Counted from the stretch's first letter, positions 41,215 to 50,699 are shown. The stretch is 64,000 nucleotides of DNA from Deferribacteraceae bacterium UBA6799 (GCA_002452335.1 DKFJ01000007.1:147573-211572); one strand, 5' to 3'. Made by a program: numbers and translations. Notes: a model not told the origin generated them from the letters alone.

Positions 41215-43089
41215 CTAGAAACTTTCGGTCATCACTTTGGTCATCAGACCGGCAAATCTGGCTGTGTCGGCGGGCATGTTGCCCTCCAGTATCAGCGCCT
41301 GATTATACAGCAGTTCGCTGATGTCTGATATCTTTTCGCTGTCGGCGTTCTTTTCGAACTCGGCGTTCAGCATCTCCACCAGTTTGTGTCCGGGATTCAG
41401 CTCCAGAATCTTCTGACGGGCAGGCACAGCCTGACCCATCTGCTTCAGCATTGCCTCCAGAGAGGGGTCGATGTCGGAATCGCCGGATACCAGCACGCAG
41501 GGGGAGTTTTTCAGTCTGGATGAGAGCCTGACCTCGCTGACCTGATCTTTCAGAACAGCTTTGACCTTCTCTGTCAGCTTGGCGAAATGTTCCTTCTGCT
41601 CTTTTTTCTCTTCCGCGTTTTCGAGGTTTATGTCGCCTTTCAGAATAGATTTGAACTGTTTGTCCTTATATTTCATCAGACCGGAGATGATGATGTCGTC
41701 CACCTCGTCTGTCATGAAGAGAACTTCCAGCTCCTTCTCTTTCAGCGCTTCCAGATAGGGAGATGATTCCAGCTCTGTTCTGTTCTTTCCGGTGATGTAA
41801 TATATTTCGTTCTGCTCTGTCTTCATGCGGGCGATGTAATCGTCCAGACAGGTGTATTTACCCTTTTCAGTGGCTGTGGATTCCATTATCAGCAGAGAGG
41901 CTATCTCCTCTTTTTTGGTGAATTCGAAATGGATGCCCTCTTTCAGCACACGCCCGAACTCTTTGAAGAATTCCTCATATTTCGCCGGTTCGCCTGACTT
42001 CATCTGTGTCAGATTGTCCAGAATCTTTTTGGTGATGTTTTTGCGGATTATCTCCACCATCTTGTTGTTCTGGAGTATCTCACGGGATACGTTCAGAGGC
42101 AGGTCGGATGAATCCACCACACCCTTAACGAATCTCAGATACTGAGGCACCAGATCAGCGCAGTGATCCATTATCTGAACACGGCGCACATAGAGAGCCG
42201 GACCGGATTTGTAGTCTGAATACAGAATGTTCATCGGCGCTTTCTGGGGTATATAGAGCAGAGCGGAGAACTCTGTTGTGCCTTCAGCCTTGAAATGTAT
42301 AGTAACTGACGGATCGGTAAAGTCGTGTGAAACGTGTCTGTAGAACTGGTTATACTCGTCCTCTGTCACGTCCGCCTTGTCCTTCAGCCAGATGGCCTTC
42401 ATGGAGTTCAGCGTCTCTTCCTCGGTCACGTCCTTGTCTTCCTGTTTTCTGGTAACGTCCATCACCACGGGATAGCTGATGTAGTCTGAATATTTTTTTA
42501 CAACGTCTTTCAGCTCCCACTCAGTGGCATAGTCTTTTTCGTCAGCTTTCAGATGGAGAACCACATCTGTTCCTCTGGTCGCCTTGTCGCACTGCTCCAC
42601 AGTGAAAGAGCCGTCCGCTGTGGACTCCCATTTGATACCGATGCTTTTGTCCTCTCCGGCTTTTCTGGAATATACTGTGACTTTGTCCGCCACCATGAAC
42701 GCGGAATAGAATCCCACTCCGAACTGACCTATCAGTTCGGGGTTTCCCTTTGCCTCTTTGTTTTCCAGAAGCTGCATGAACTCTTTAGTGCCTGAGTGGG
42801 CGATGGTTCCGAGCGCCTTTACCGCCTCATCTTTGGTCATTCCGATACCGTTATCGGATATTGTGAGGGTCATGCCTGTTTCATCGGGGATCAGTTTTAT
42901 TCTGTAGTTGGCGTCCCCTTCCAGCAGAGCATCGTTAGTGAGAGCCTCGAATCTCAGTTTGTCGATGGCGTCTGAAGCGTTCGATATCAGCTCTCTTAAA
43001 AAGATCTCCTTGTGAGAATAGAGAGAATGGATCATCAGTTCCAGAAGTTTGTTCACCTCGGTTTTGAACTGCATTCTTTCCTGTGACAT
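41215..43089 (-). CDS. htpG: Hsp90 chaperone HtpG
   Basis: 624 residues, full length. ATP-dependent chaperone in the cytoplasm. N-domain (GHKL) motifs: SNASDAIDKLR, ISDNGIGMTKDE, GTIAHSGT and QFGVGFYSAFM. Middle domain VRRVQIMD and LPLNVSREIL, which bears the catalytic Arg. C-terminal dimerisation domain ends at about 620. Monocistronic, terminated before DUF486. Confidence 0.98.
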   Translation of the reverse strand: MSQERMQFKTEVNKLLELMIHSLYSHKEIFLRELISNASDAIDKLRFEALTNDALLEGDANYRIKLIPDETGMTLTISDNGIGMTKDEAVKALGTIAHSGTKEFMQLLENKEAKGNPELIGQFGVGFYSAFMVADKVTVYSRKAGEDKSIGIKWESTADGSFTVEQCDKATRGTDVVLHLKADEKDYATEWELKDVVKKYSDYISYPVVMDVTRKQEDKDVTEEETLNSMKAIWLKDKADVTEDEYNQFYRHVSHDFTDPSVTIHFKAEGTTEFSALLYIPQKAPMNILYSDYKSGPALYVRRVQIMDHCADLVPQYLRFVKGVVDSSDLPLNVSREILQNNKMVEIIRKNITKKILDNLTQMKSGEPAKYEEFFKEFGRVLKEGIHFEFTKKEEIASLLIMESTATEKGKYTCLDDYIARMKTEQNEIYYITGKNRTELESSPYLEALKEKELEVLFMTDEVDDIIISGLMKYKDKQFKSILKGDINLENAEEKKEQKEHFAKLTEKVKAVLKDQVSEVRLSSRLKNSPCVLVSGDSDIDPSLEAMLKQMGQAVPARQKILELNPGHKLVEMLNAEFEKNADSEKISDISELLYNQALILEGNMPADTARFAGLMTKVMTESF

Positions 43090-43192
43090 TCCTTTACCTC
43101 CGAAATAATTGATTTGCGAATATGAATATTATGCGAATACTGGAAAAAATCAACCTCTTGTTTTTCGCCGTGAAATAGTGTTATCTGTTTCT

Positions 43193-44749
43193 ATGGACGG
43201 ACTTACACTCACCAAAGCGGTAAACATCCTAAAAAAAAGATATATCGGCGCTCAGGCCGCCAAGCTGAATGTGACGGAATCCGGTGTCAGCATCGGTCTG
43301 TTCACAACAGAACGCTCCGCGCTGAACGTGCGGGTGACGGGCGGCAGTCCGTCTCTGTATCTGTCCGAAGACGTGTCCGGCGTTAAAGACCCAGCTCTGG
43401 ACAGACTGTCCGGAGGCAAAGTAACCGACATAGGATGCAGAAAATTCGACAGGCTCTTTTATATAAACATAGCAAAACGAAGACCCAGCGGCAAGATAGA
43501 GACACACAGACTGATATTCGAGCTGATAGGAAAGATGGCGAACGTCTGCATGGTGAACGAAGCGGGAAACATAATCTGGATGCTGTGCAGAAACAACGCT
43601 GACGGCGACAGGGATTTTTCAGTAGGGGCGAAATATTCCCAGCCCAGACTGAACAAACAGCAGACGCTGGAAAAATACACCGGCAGGGATTTTAACGATC
43701 TGCTGGGGTTCTACCCCGTGACGGCAAAACATGCCGGACAGTATCTGAAAAACAACTACAGCTTTGAAGAAACAGCCGCTCTCATCAGAGAGAGCCTTGA
43801 GGACGAAATCTTTTACCTCGATGATCAGAGCAGAGTGATACCCTTCAGACCCCTGAGCGAATACACTGAGATAAAGATAGAGGATCTGCCAGCCGGATCA
43901 GTGAAGATGAGCGTCAGAAAAGAGAGCGACATACGCCCCCGGCTCACCAGATTCTTTGAAAAACAGGCAGAAAAATATCTGAAGCTGAAAGACCAGCTAA
44001 CGGCAGAGCTGGCGGAAGCGGAAAAATATCCGGAAACAGTAAGAACGGCCGACCTTCTGAAAGCTAACATGCATATTCTGAAAAACGCAAAAGGCACCGT
44101 CAGTCTGGATGAATACACCGCTGACGGCATCGTCCAGATACCCTACGAGATACCGGATCTGTTCGACCCTAACCGGGAGGTGAACAGGCTGTATAAAAAA
44201 GCCGACAAGCAGGAAAGATCCGTAGGACTGCTCCACAGCAGGATACAGGAGATAGACAACATCATAGATTCCGCTCTGGAACAGCTATACTACATAGAGA
44301 TATCCGCCTCTGACGATGAGCTGAGGGAGCTGGCTCTGGAGATGAAACGGGCTGAGCCGAAGAAGAAACAGCAGATAAAAGAAAAACAGTTCATAAAGAT
44401 AGATATCGGCGCCGGAACAGCCTACATAGGCAGAAACTCCGTGAGCAACCACAGGCTGGTGTTTCAGTTCGCCAACCCGAACGACTGGTGGTTTCACGCG
44501 CAGAAGACCCCTTCCGCCCACCTGATATTCCGCAGGGACGGACAGCCCACGCAGGAGGAAACCGAGATGTGCGCCTCCATCACTGCGGGCATGAGCAAAC
44601 GCAGGAACGACCTGAAAGTAACCGTTGACTACACCCAGAAAAAGAACGTAAAAAAACCTAAAAATACCCCGCCCGGCTTTGTTATTTATCACAGGTTCAA
44701 ATCAGTTATTGCGGAACCTGTGTTTTTAGACGAAAATACCCTTGGCTGA
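43193..44749 (+). CDS. NFACT-domain protein, RqcH-like
   Basis: 518 residues from ATG at 43193; a GTG at 43178 is possible and no ribosome site is obvious. NFACT proteins bind the 50S-peptidyl-tRNA complex and in Bacillus (RqcH) add alanine tails to stalled peptides. The NFACT-N start MDGLTLTKAV, a middle coiled coil (about 270-420) and NFACT-R with NDWWFHAQKTPSAHLIF and KPKNTPPGFVIY are clear. Slightly shorter than Gram-positive homologues. Divergent from htpG. Older annotation: fibronectin-binding protein A. Confidence 0.88.
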   Translation: MDGLTLTKAVNILKKRYIGAQAAKLNVTESGVSIGLFTTERSALNVRVTGGSPSLYLSEDVSGVKDPALDRLSGGKVTDIGCRKFDRLFYINIAKRRPSGKIETHRLIFELIGKMANVCMVNEAGNIIWMLCRNNADGDRDFSVGAKYSQPRLNKQQTLEKYTGRDFNDLLGFYPVTAKHAGQYLKNNYSFEETAALIRESLEDEIFYLDDQSRVIPFRPLSEYTEIKIEDLPAGSVKMSVRKESDIRPRLTRFFEKQAEKYLKLKDQLTAELAEAEKYPETVRTADLLKANMHILKNAKGTVSLDEYTADGIVQIPYEIPDLFDPNREVNRLYKKADKQERSVGLLHSRIQEIDNIIDSALEQLYYIEISASDDELRELALEMKRAEPKKKQQIKEKQFIKIDIGAGTAYIGRNSVSNHRLVFQFANPNDWWFHAQKTPSAHLIFRRDGQPTQEETEMCASITAGMSKRRNDLKVTVDYTQKKNVKKPKNTPPGFVIYHRFKSVIAEPVFLDENTLG

Positions 44750-44788
44750 CAAAAATAAAATAACTATATTACAGTTTCGGAGATACAA

Positions 44789-45097
44789 ATGGATAAAATT
44801 GAAGCACTGAGAAAAAAGGCTATATTTCAGGCCGCCAGAAGAGCTATTCTGGAAAATGAGATCTTTGTGCGTGATTATGTTACAAACTACCTGCCTGAAA
44901 GCTACGGCGAAAAGGAACTGGAAGACCTGATAACAATGCTGGTCAAGATATTCGACAACGACCTTTTCGATGTGATCATGGGCGTGAAAAAGACAGAGGA
45001 TTTTGTCGGCATGTACGACCAGCGTCTGCTGAAAGACATAGAGAACTTCGCTGTCAGAAGACGTGAAGAGATCAAACAGGCAAAGGGGCTCATATGA
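44789..45097 (+). CDS. Small unknown protein upstream of dehydratase-like genes
   Basis: 102 residues, charged and helical (IFQAARRAILENEIFVRDYV). No signal peptide, no cysteine. I do not recognise it. Overlaps the next gene by 4 nt and opens a compact four-gene operon with the double-cubane protein and its activase. Confidence 0.65.
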   Translation: MDKIEALRKKAIFQAARRAILENEIFVRDYVTNYLPESYGEKELEDLITMLVKIFDNDLFDVIMGVKKTEDFVGMYDQRLLKDIENFAVRRREEIKQAKGLI

Positions 45098-45399
45098 TGA
45101 AAGAACGCTGGATGGCCGTTTTTGAGGATATGACATGGTATGACGCCAAGCTCGACTGCGAAGGCGACACATGCGAAATGTACGTCTATACCAATAAGAA
45201 GAAGATAAAGGTCAAAAAGCTGAGACAGAATGACTTCACCAAGGTCATCCGGGTGGAAGACCGCATGACGGGCGACATCATTGATCTGGTGGATTTCAAC
45301 GAGATGGACAGGTTTTTTGAGCAGAACACAATCATTTTTAAAAACAGGGTCGGACTTCATAAAGAGGTCCGCAGATACATAGACTTTAGTCTGAAATAA
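45094..45399 (+). CDS. Small unknown protein of the same operon
   Basis: 101 residues, soluble. WYDAKLDCEGDTCEMYVYTNKKKIKVKKL looks like a beta-rich fold; two cysteines. Ends one base into the start of the dehydratase-like gene (45399 shared). Not recognised. Confidence 0.65.
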   Translation: MMKERWMAVFEDMTWYDAKLDCEGDTCEMYVYTNKKKIKVKKLRQNDFTKVIRVEDRMTGDIIDLVDFNEMDRFFEQNTIIFKNRVGLHKEVRRYIDFSLK

Positions 45400-46388
45400 T
45401 GTCCAGAGTCGGCTTTACCACCACCATCCCTGTGGAGATAATTCTGGCGGCGGGCAAGACGCCCGTTGACCTGAACAATGTTTTCATCACCGATCAGGAC
45501 CCAATGAGAATGGCGGAATCCGCCGAGGACGAAGGTCTGCCGCGCAACCTGTGCGCATGGATCAAGGGCATCTACGCCGCAGTGAAACAGGCGGACATAG
45601 ACGAGGTGATCGCCGTGACACAGGGCGATTGCAGCAACTCGCACGCTCTGGCGGAGCTTTTCATCAATGACGGGATCAAAGTTCACTCATTCAGCTATCC
45701 TTTCGAAAAAGAACACAGATACGAAACCCTTAAAAGCGAGATGGAACGGTTCGCAAAATCAATCGGCACTACACTTCAGAAAGGCATAGAATATTCCGCA
45801 AAGACCGACAGCGTCCGGGGAAAACTGCGCAGACTGGACACACTGACCACAGAAGGCAGGGTGACAGGTTTCGAAAACCATCTGTGGCTGGTGACATCCA
45901 CCGATTTTAACACCGACCTGAAAAAATATGAAAAGGAACTGGACGCCTTTCTTAAAGAGGCTGAGAAACGTGTGCCCGACACCAATGGGCTGAAAATAGG
46001 CTTCATAGGCGTTCCGACAATCTTTTCAGATATATACCAGTTTATCGAATCCAAGGGCGCTAAGGTGATCTTTAATGAGATACAGCGTCAGTTCGCCATA
46101 CCGTCAGACGATCCGGACTATGTGAAGAGATACGCCGAATATACCTATCCTTACGATGTTTTCGGCAGGGTAGCGGACATCAGGGAACAGAAAGATATCA
46201 GAAAGCTGGACGGAATCATTCATTACGTTCAGTCCTTCTGCTACCGCCAGATGCAGGATATCATCATCCGAAAAGAGATAGACTGCCCCATGCTGACCAT
46301 CGAGGGCGACGCCCCGTCCGGCATAGACGCGCGGACCAAGATACGCATAGAATCCTTTCTGGAGATGCTGGAGGCGAAGAAAAAATGA
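45399..46388 (+). CDS. 2-hydroxyacyl-CoA dehydratase/BCR-family protein, double-cubane type
   Basis: 329 residues of the HgdB/BcrC-BcrB family, which hold a [4Fe-4S] or double-cubane [8Fe-9S] cluster. Cysteines in the family's places are NLCAWIKGIY, QGDCSNSH and QSFCYRQM. Single-subunit members paired with one activase are the double-cubane cluster proteins, which reduce small unusual substrates such as acetylene. Not part of a glutamate or lactate fermentation cluster here. True substrate unknown. Confidence 0.82.
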   Translation: MSRVGFTTTIPVEIILAAGKTPVDLNNVFITDQDPMRMAESAEDEGLPRNLCAWIKGIYAAVKQADIDEVIAVTQGDCSNSHALAELFINDGIKVHSFSYPFEKEHRYETLKSEMERFAKSIGTTLQKGIEYSAKTDSVRGKLRRLDTLTTEGRVTGFENHLWLVTSTDFNTDLKKYEKELDAFLKEAEKRVPDTNGLKIGFIGVPTIFSDIYQFIESKGAKVIFNEIQRQFAIPSDDPDYVKRYAEYTYPYDVFGRVADIREQKDIRKLDGIIHYVQSFCYRQMQDIIIRKEIDCPMLTIEGDAPSGIDARTKIRIESFLEMLEAKKK

Positions 46389-47128
46389 AGCTCGGCATAG
46401 ACCTAGGCAGCAGATTTGTAAAAATAGCCGTTCAGACGGAAACAGGCATAACATACCACCGTGAGGACACGGTATTTTTTTATAAAAACAGAGTAAAAAG
46501 AGAGAACGGAGAGGTGTTAATAGACCTCACGTCCTACGGAGCGGACGAAACCTGCGCCATCACCGCCACAGGATATGGACGGAACATGATGTCGTTTGCC
46601 AACGCCAACGTGATATCCGAGATAAAAGCGCACTACAGAGGCGCTCTGGAATCAACAGGCGAGAGTGAATTCATTCTGGTGGACGTGGGCGGACAGGACA
46701 GCAAGGTGATATACGTCCGTGACGGCTACATAGATGATTTCGTGATGAACGACAAATGCGCCGCCAGCACCGGACGTTTTCTGGAAAATGCCTGCCGGAT
46801 ACTGGACATATCGCTGGACGACCTGTCGGAAATGACAGCGGAACCCGTTAAGCTGAACAGCACCTGCGCCATATTCTCCGAAAGCGAGCTGGTGGGCAGA
46901 ATAGCGGAAGGTTTTTCCATAGAATCCATAGGGGCGGGAGTTAACGAGAGCATCGCCAGAAGGCTTTTCCCCCTTATCAGAAAATACAGGCATAAAAAAA
47001 TATTCGCCGCCGGGGGCGTAGCGTCCAACAATGGGCTCTTACGGTTTTTATCCGAAATGTCCGGCACAGAGATAAAATCACTCAACAATCCGCAGTACAA
47101 CGGCTGTTTCGGCTGTCTATTCTACTAA
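46385..47128 (+). CDS. ASKHA ATPase activator (HgdC/BadF-type)
   Basis: 247 residues. Reductive activator using ATP to push electrons to its partner's cluster. Phosphate loop GIDLGSRFVKIAV, DVGGQDSKVI, cluster-ligand cysteines CAASTGRFLENAC and STCAIFSESEL, and adenosine motif FAAGGVASNNGL. The two bridging-cluster cysteines (in NDKCAAS and NSTCAIF) are intact. Overlaps the dehydratase-like gene by 4 nt. Confidence 0.92.
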   Translation: MKLGIDLGSRFVKIAVQTETGITYHREDTVFFYKNRVKRENGEVLIDLTSYGADETCAITATGYGRNMMSFANANVISEIKAHYRGALESTGESEFILVDVGGQDSKVIYVRDGYIDDFVMNDKCAASTGRFLENACRILDISLDDLSEMTAEPVKLNSTCAIFSESELVGRIAEGFSIESIGAGVNESIARRLFPLIRKYRHKKIFAAGGVASNNGLLRFLSEMSGTEIKSLNNPQYNGCFGCLFY

Positions 47129-47160
47129 ACGAAAATTCCCCATCCATGAGGTCGGAATGA

Positions 47161-47228
47161 GATTGCCGCGCTTCGCTCGCAATGACAGCAAACCACCGTC
47201 ATTGCGAGGAGCATTCGACGAAGCAATC
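47161..47228. repeat. Palindromic interspersed repeat
   Basis: Left arm GATTGCCGCGCTTCGCTCGC plus AATGAC (47161-47186) and right arm GTCATTGCGAGGAGCATTCG plus ACGAAGCAATC (47198-47228) are imperfect inverse copies. Such CATTGCGAGGAGC / GACGAAGCAATC units occur as dispersed repeats in many bacterial genomes. Lies between convergent genes. Confidence 0.8.
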
Positions 47229-47235
47229 TAAAAAT

Positions 47236-48333
47236 CTATAATCCCAAAAATCTTCCTTCAGTATAGATGAGCTTGCCGTCGGCATATACCTTGCCGTCCT
47301 GCATGCTCTTTATCATATCCCAGTGGATGCCGGATTTGTTCTTTCCGCCCGCTTCCGGATAGCTTGCGCCCACAGCCATGTGGATTGTGCGCCCTATCTT
47401 TTCGTCAAAAAGTATGTTCTTGGTGGGTTTGTCTATGTTGTCGTTCAGACCGAAAGCTATCTCGCCTATCAGTCTGGAACCTTCGTCTGTCTCCAGCACG
47501 CTTTGCAGGAAGTCGTTGCCCTTCTCGGCTGATGCTTCCATGATGCGTCCGTTCTCTATCTTGAGCATTATCCCGCCCGCTTCCACGCCCATGTATGATG
47601 TGGGCAGGTCAAAGTATATCTGACCGTTCACGCCGTCCTCAACGGGGCTGGTGAAAACCTCGCCGTCGGGCATGTTGTGGTGCCCGTTGCAGTTGATGAA
47701 TTTTCTGCCGTTCACGTTGAATGTGATATCTGTCTTGTTGCCGACTATGTGCAGTTCTTTTGTGCCTGTCAGTATTTTTACCACGTTCTGCTGAAACTCG
47801 TCCACCTTGCGCCATGCCGCCACCGGGTCAGCCTCGTTCAGCTTGCATGCGTTGAATACGAACTCAGTGTACTCATCCAGAGACATCTCGGCGTCCTGCG
47901 CCATGGCCTGTGACGGATATGGACAGAGCGACCAGCGGAACTCGCCTTTGCCCTCTCTTTCCATCAGGACATCACGCACCTGACGCATGGTCTTGCTGGC
48001 AAGAGATATTTTTGATTTATCCGCACGGGTCAGCTGTTTTGTGTTGCTGGTGCTGTCGATGTATACCTGAGCGGTGATGTTGTGAGCGTCCGCCATCACG
48101 CTGGGGGCGATGAACTCGAGCTGTTTGTTGTTTGCGTTGGCATAGAACGCCGCCTGCTGTTCAGCTATCTGCATCCGCAGAATTGGATGAGCGCCAAGCT
48201 GGAGAGCTTTTACCATCAGCGCCTTCACCAGAGGCTCGGAAACTGTTTCGGCTCTTATCAGAAATATATCATCCTCTTTCAGGTTGAGGGAATATTCGCA
48301 TATCAGATCAGCCATTTTCTTTTCAAGCTGCAT
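47236..48333 (-). CDS. M29-family aminopeptidase
   Basis: 365 residues. Metal-dependent aminopeptidase, two metal ions. Family ligands: Glu in NMPDGEVFTSP, Glu in LIGEIAFGLN, His in RTIHMAVG, and IHWDMI near the C-terminus. Full length. Alone on its transcript. Confidence 0.93.
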   Translation of the reverse strand: MQLEKKMADLICEYSLNLKEDDIFLIRAETVSEPLVKALMVKALQLGAHPILRMQIAEQQAAFYANANNKQLEFIAPSVMADAHNITAQVYIDSTSNTKQLTRADKSKISLASKTMRQVRDVLMEREGKGEFRWSLCPYPSQAMAQDAEMSLDEYTEFVFNACKLNEADPVAAWRKVDEFQQNVVKILTGTKELHIVGNKTDITFNVNGRKFINCNGHHNMPDGEVFTSPVEDGVNGQIYFDLPTSYMGVEAGGIMLKIENGRIMEASAEKGNDFLQSVLETDEGSRLIGEIAFGLNDNIDKPTKNILFDEKIGRTIHMAVGASYPEAGGKNKSGIHWDMIKSMQDGKVYADGKLIYTEGRFLGL

Positions 48334-48397
48334 AATCTACTCCTTAGGTCTTATTATAAGTATTTATATAATAAGACTTGTAGATTAATCAAGAGAT

Positions 48398-49144
48398 TCA
48401 GCTCTTTATAAGGCTGTAAATTCTTCTGGCGGCGCAGGCGGCTCCGAATCCGTTGTCTATGTTCATCACGGTGATGCCTCCGGCGCAGGATGTCAGCATA
48501 GCCAGCAGTGCGGACACGCCTGAAAATGACGCTCCGTATCCCACAGAAGTAGGCACAGCTATCACAGGGCTGGTCACCAGACCGCCTATGACGCTCGCCA
48601 GCGCTCCTTCCATCCCGGCGACTACTATCACCACTCCGGCGTTTCTTATGTCGTCCAGTCTGTCAAAAAGCCTGTGCAGACCTGCCACGCCCACGTCTGA
48701 TATTATCTTAGCCCTCACGCCTATCATATCACAGGTGACAAGAGCCTCCTGAGCCACGGGCAGATCGGAAGTTCCGGCTGTGATTATAACTGTTTCCCTC
48801 TCTGCGTAGTGTATCTCGTTTATCTTATAGCTCAGTGTTCTGGAGAGTTCGTCATACACAGCATCAGGACAGACCGCATTCACTGTCTCGGCAGTCTCAC
48901 TGCTGACTCTTGTCGCCAGCACGTTGGAGCGGTCTTTCATCACTTCAAAAATATCAGCCACCTGAGACGGCGTCTTTCCCTCGGCGTATATCACCTCCGG
49001 AAAACCGTTTCTGAGCGGTCTGTGCATATCCATCTTGGTATGCCCCATATCTATGTATGGCAGATCACGGAGCTTTTTCATAGTGCCGTCCAGATCTGCT
49101 GTTCCGTTCTGCAGCCCTGTCAGTATCTCCCGTAAATTATCCAT
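48398..49144 (-). CDS. larB: LarB, nickel-pincer cofactor biosynthesis
   Basis: 248 residues. Carboxylates and hydrolyses nicotinic acid adenine dinucleotide in the first step of the pincer cofactor of lactate racemase. N-terminal domain with RNGFPEVIYAEGKTPSQV; C-terminal AIR-carboxylase (PurE-like) fold: GTSDLPVAQEA, GVAGLHRL, GMEGALASVIGG, TSVGYGASF. No larC, larE or larA in the window, so partner genes must be elsewhere. Precedes, and is probably co-transcribed with, the aldo/keto reductase, which lies upstream (13-nt gap). Confidence 0.92.
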   Translation of the reverse strand: MDNLREILTGLQNGTADLDGTMKKLRDLPYIDMGHTKMDMHRPLRNGFPEVIYAEGKTPSQVADIFEVMKDRSNVLATRVSSETAETVNAVCPDAVYDELSRTLSYKINEIHYAERETVIITAGTSDLPVAQEALVTCDMIGVRAKIISDVGVAGLHRLFDRLDDIRNAGVVIVVAGMEGALASVIGGLVTSPVIAVPTSVGYGASFSGVSALLAMLTSCAGGITVMNIDNGFGAACAARRIYSLIKS

Positions 49145-49157
49145 CTATCATCCTTCT

Positions 49158-50363
49158 CTATATTTTTCTGCGGACGAAAGCTCTGCCGGCATTCACTATA
49201 TCGGTGAACCCTTCGCCTTCCAGATCGGCGGCGGCTTTCTTCAGCTCTTCGGGAATGTTAATATTCTGCGGGCATTTATCCAGACACTCGCCGCAGGCGA
49301 CACACTGTGAAGCGAAACCTGTCTCCGGCTCATCTCTGAACACGTCACCTGTCGTCATAGCGTATTTGAATCTTGAACCCATTACGTCTCCGAAGGCATG
49401 CAGGTTGTTATACCACTCAAAACAGACGGGGATCTTCACCCCCACAGGGCAAGGCAGACAGTATCCGCAGGCGGTGCATCCCACCATCATCACACTGTTA
49501 TATGCCTTCTCCGCTTCGTCCACTATATTCAGCTCAGCCTGCGAAAGGCTGTTAGGCTCCGCCTCTGAGGCTATGCGCAGGTTTTCATCTATATGCGCTT
49601 CTTCGTTCATGCCGGAGAGAATGAGCGTGACCTCCGGATGATTCCATATCCATCTGAGCGCCCATTCAACAGGCGTACGTTTCGCAGGCGCTCTGTCCCA
49701 AACATCCCTCACGGCGTCAGGCTGTGTCTCTTTACCCAGATTTCCGCCTCTGAGAGGCTCCATTATCACCACTCCGATGTTCTTTGAGGCGGCGTATTTC
49801 AATCCAGATAACCCGGCCTGATAGTTTCTGTCCAGAAAATTATACTGTATCTGGCAGAAATCCCAGTCATAGCAGTCTATTATAGGGTTAAAATCATCCG
49901 GCTCGCCATGATAGGAGAATCCGGCACGAACTATGCGTCCGTCCGCCTTGATGTTGTCTATGAATTTCAGGATGTCCAGCTTCATCAGCCTGTCCCATGA
50001 CGGACCGTTCAGCGAATGCATCAGATAATAGTCTATGTGGTCGGTCTCCAGTCTTTCGAGCTGGGCATTAAGATATTTTTCCATGTCGGCTCTGCTGTTC
50101 ACCAGCCATGTAGGCAGTTTGGTAGCCAGTTTCACTTTTTCTCTGTATCCGTCTTTCAGAGCTTTCGCCACCAGCGGTTCGCTCGCGCCGTTGTGATAGG
50201 GCCAGGCTGTATCCACATAGTTCACGCCTCTGTCTATGGCGCTCCTTATCTGGGCGATGGCTCGCTCCTCGTCTATGTGACCGTCCTTCATAGGCAGTCG
50301 CATACATCCGAAGCCGAGTATGGACAGCTCATCACCGTTTTTAGGCATGGTTCTATACAGCAT
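49158..50363 (-). CDS. Ferredoxin-type aldo/keto reductase
   Basis: 401 residues from ATG at 50363 (CGGAGG upstream; a 10-codon longer frame has none). TIM-barrel AKR (about 1-280): GFGCMRLPM, catalytic Asp/Tyr in DTAWPYHNG, Lys in ATKLPTW, His in YYLMHSL. C-terminal CTACGYCLPCPVGV and CVACGECLDKCPQNI are two [4Fe-4S]-type motifs. Typical of anaerobe enzymes; physiological substrate unknown. Confidence 0.88.
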   Translation of the reverse strand: MLYRTMPKNGDELSILGFGCMRLPMKDGHIDEERAIAQIRSAIDRGVNYVDTAWPYHNGASEPLVAKALKDGYREKVKLATKLPTWLVNSRADMEKYLNAQLERLETDHIDYYLMHSLNGPSWDRLMKLDILKFIDNIKADGRIVRAGFSYHGEPDDFNPIIDCYDWDFCQIQYNFLDRNYQAGLSGLKYAASKNIGVVIMEPLRGGNLGKETQPDAVRDVWDRAPAKRTPVEWALRWIWNHPEVTLILSGMNEEAHIDENLRIASEAEPNSLSQAELNIVDEAEKAYNSVMMVGCTACGYCLPCPVGVKIPVCFEWYNNLHAFGDVMGSRFKYAMTTGDVFRDEPETGFASQCVACGECLDKCPQNINIPEELKKAAADLEGEGFTDIVNAGRAFVRRKI

Positions 50364-50471
50364 CAGAAACCTCCGAAAATAAAAAATTCTCAACCATCTT
50401 GTAAGATATACTTTTTAGCTGGTGAAACAATACATATTAATCTTAGATTATTGCCTGATTCTACAGAAATT

Positions 50472-50600
50472 CGGCGGGGTATAAAACCCCGCCCTACAGT
50501 TGGCGGGTGTTTCTATTCCGAGCTTGCTGAAAAACCCCGCCCTACAGTTGGCGGGTGTTTAGTAATTGAAAAAAGTAGGGCGGCATTTTACATGCCGCCG
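50472..50600. repeat. Cluster of GC-rich palindromic repeats
   Basis: Two identical 30-bp units (50483-50512 and 50531-50560), each with the core CCCCGCCCTACAGTTGGCGG. They are flanked by GGCGGGG / CCCCGCC (50472-50492) and by GGCGGCAT / ATGCCGCC (50581-50598). A REP-like module in the 410-bp gap before the enolase gene. No gene seen. Confidence 0.75.
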
Positions 50601-50608
50601 CACTGTTA

Positions 50609-50653
50609 TTATTTCAGGTTGTAAAAAGCCTTAAGCCCTTTATATGTAGCCTG
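50609..50653 (-). repeat. Duplicated 3' tail of the enolase gene
   Basis: The 38 bases 50616-50653 match 50781-50818, the end of eno, at 37 positions. The copy would encode QATYKGLKAFYNLK plus a TAA stop (50609-50611), as in eno, with only synonymous changes. It is a relict of insertion or duplication. Confidence 0.85.
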
Positions 50654-50669
50654 CTTCTGTTTATACCCA

Positions 50670-50699
50670 CAAAGTTTTTCAATCCATAGAAAAACTTTG
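50670..50699. terminator. Hairpin downstream of eno
   Basis: CAAAGTTTTTC / GAAAAACTTTG arms with an 8-nt loop, between eno and its duplicated tail. Could terminate eno, but there is no extra U-run. Weak. Confidence 0.4.
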
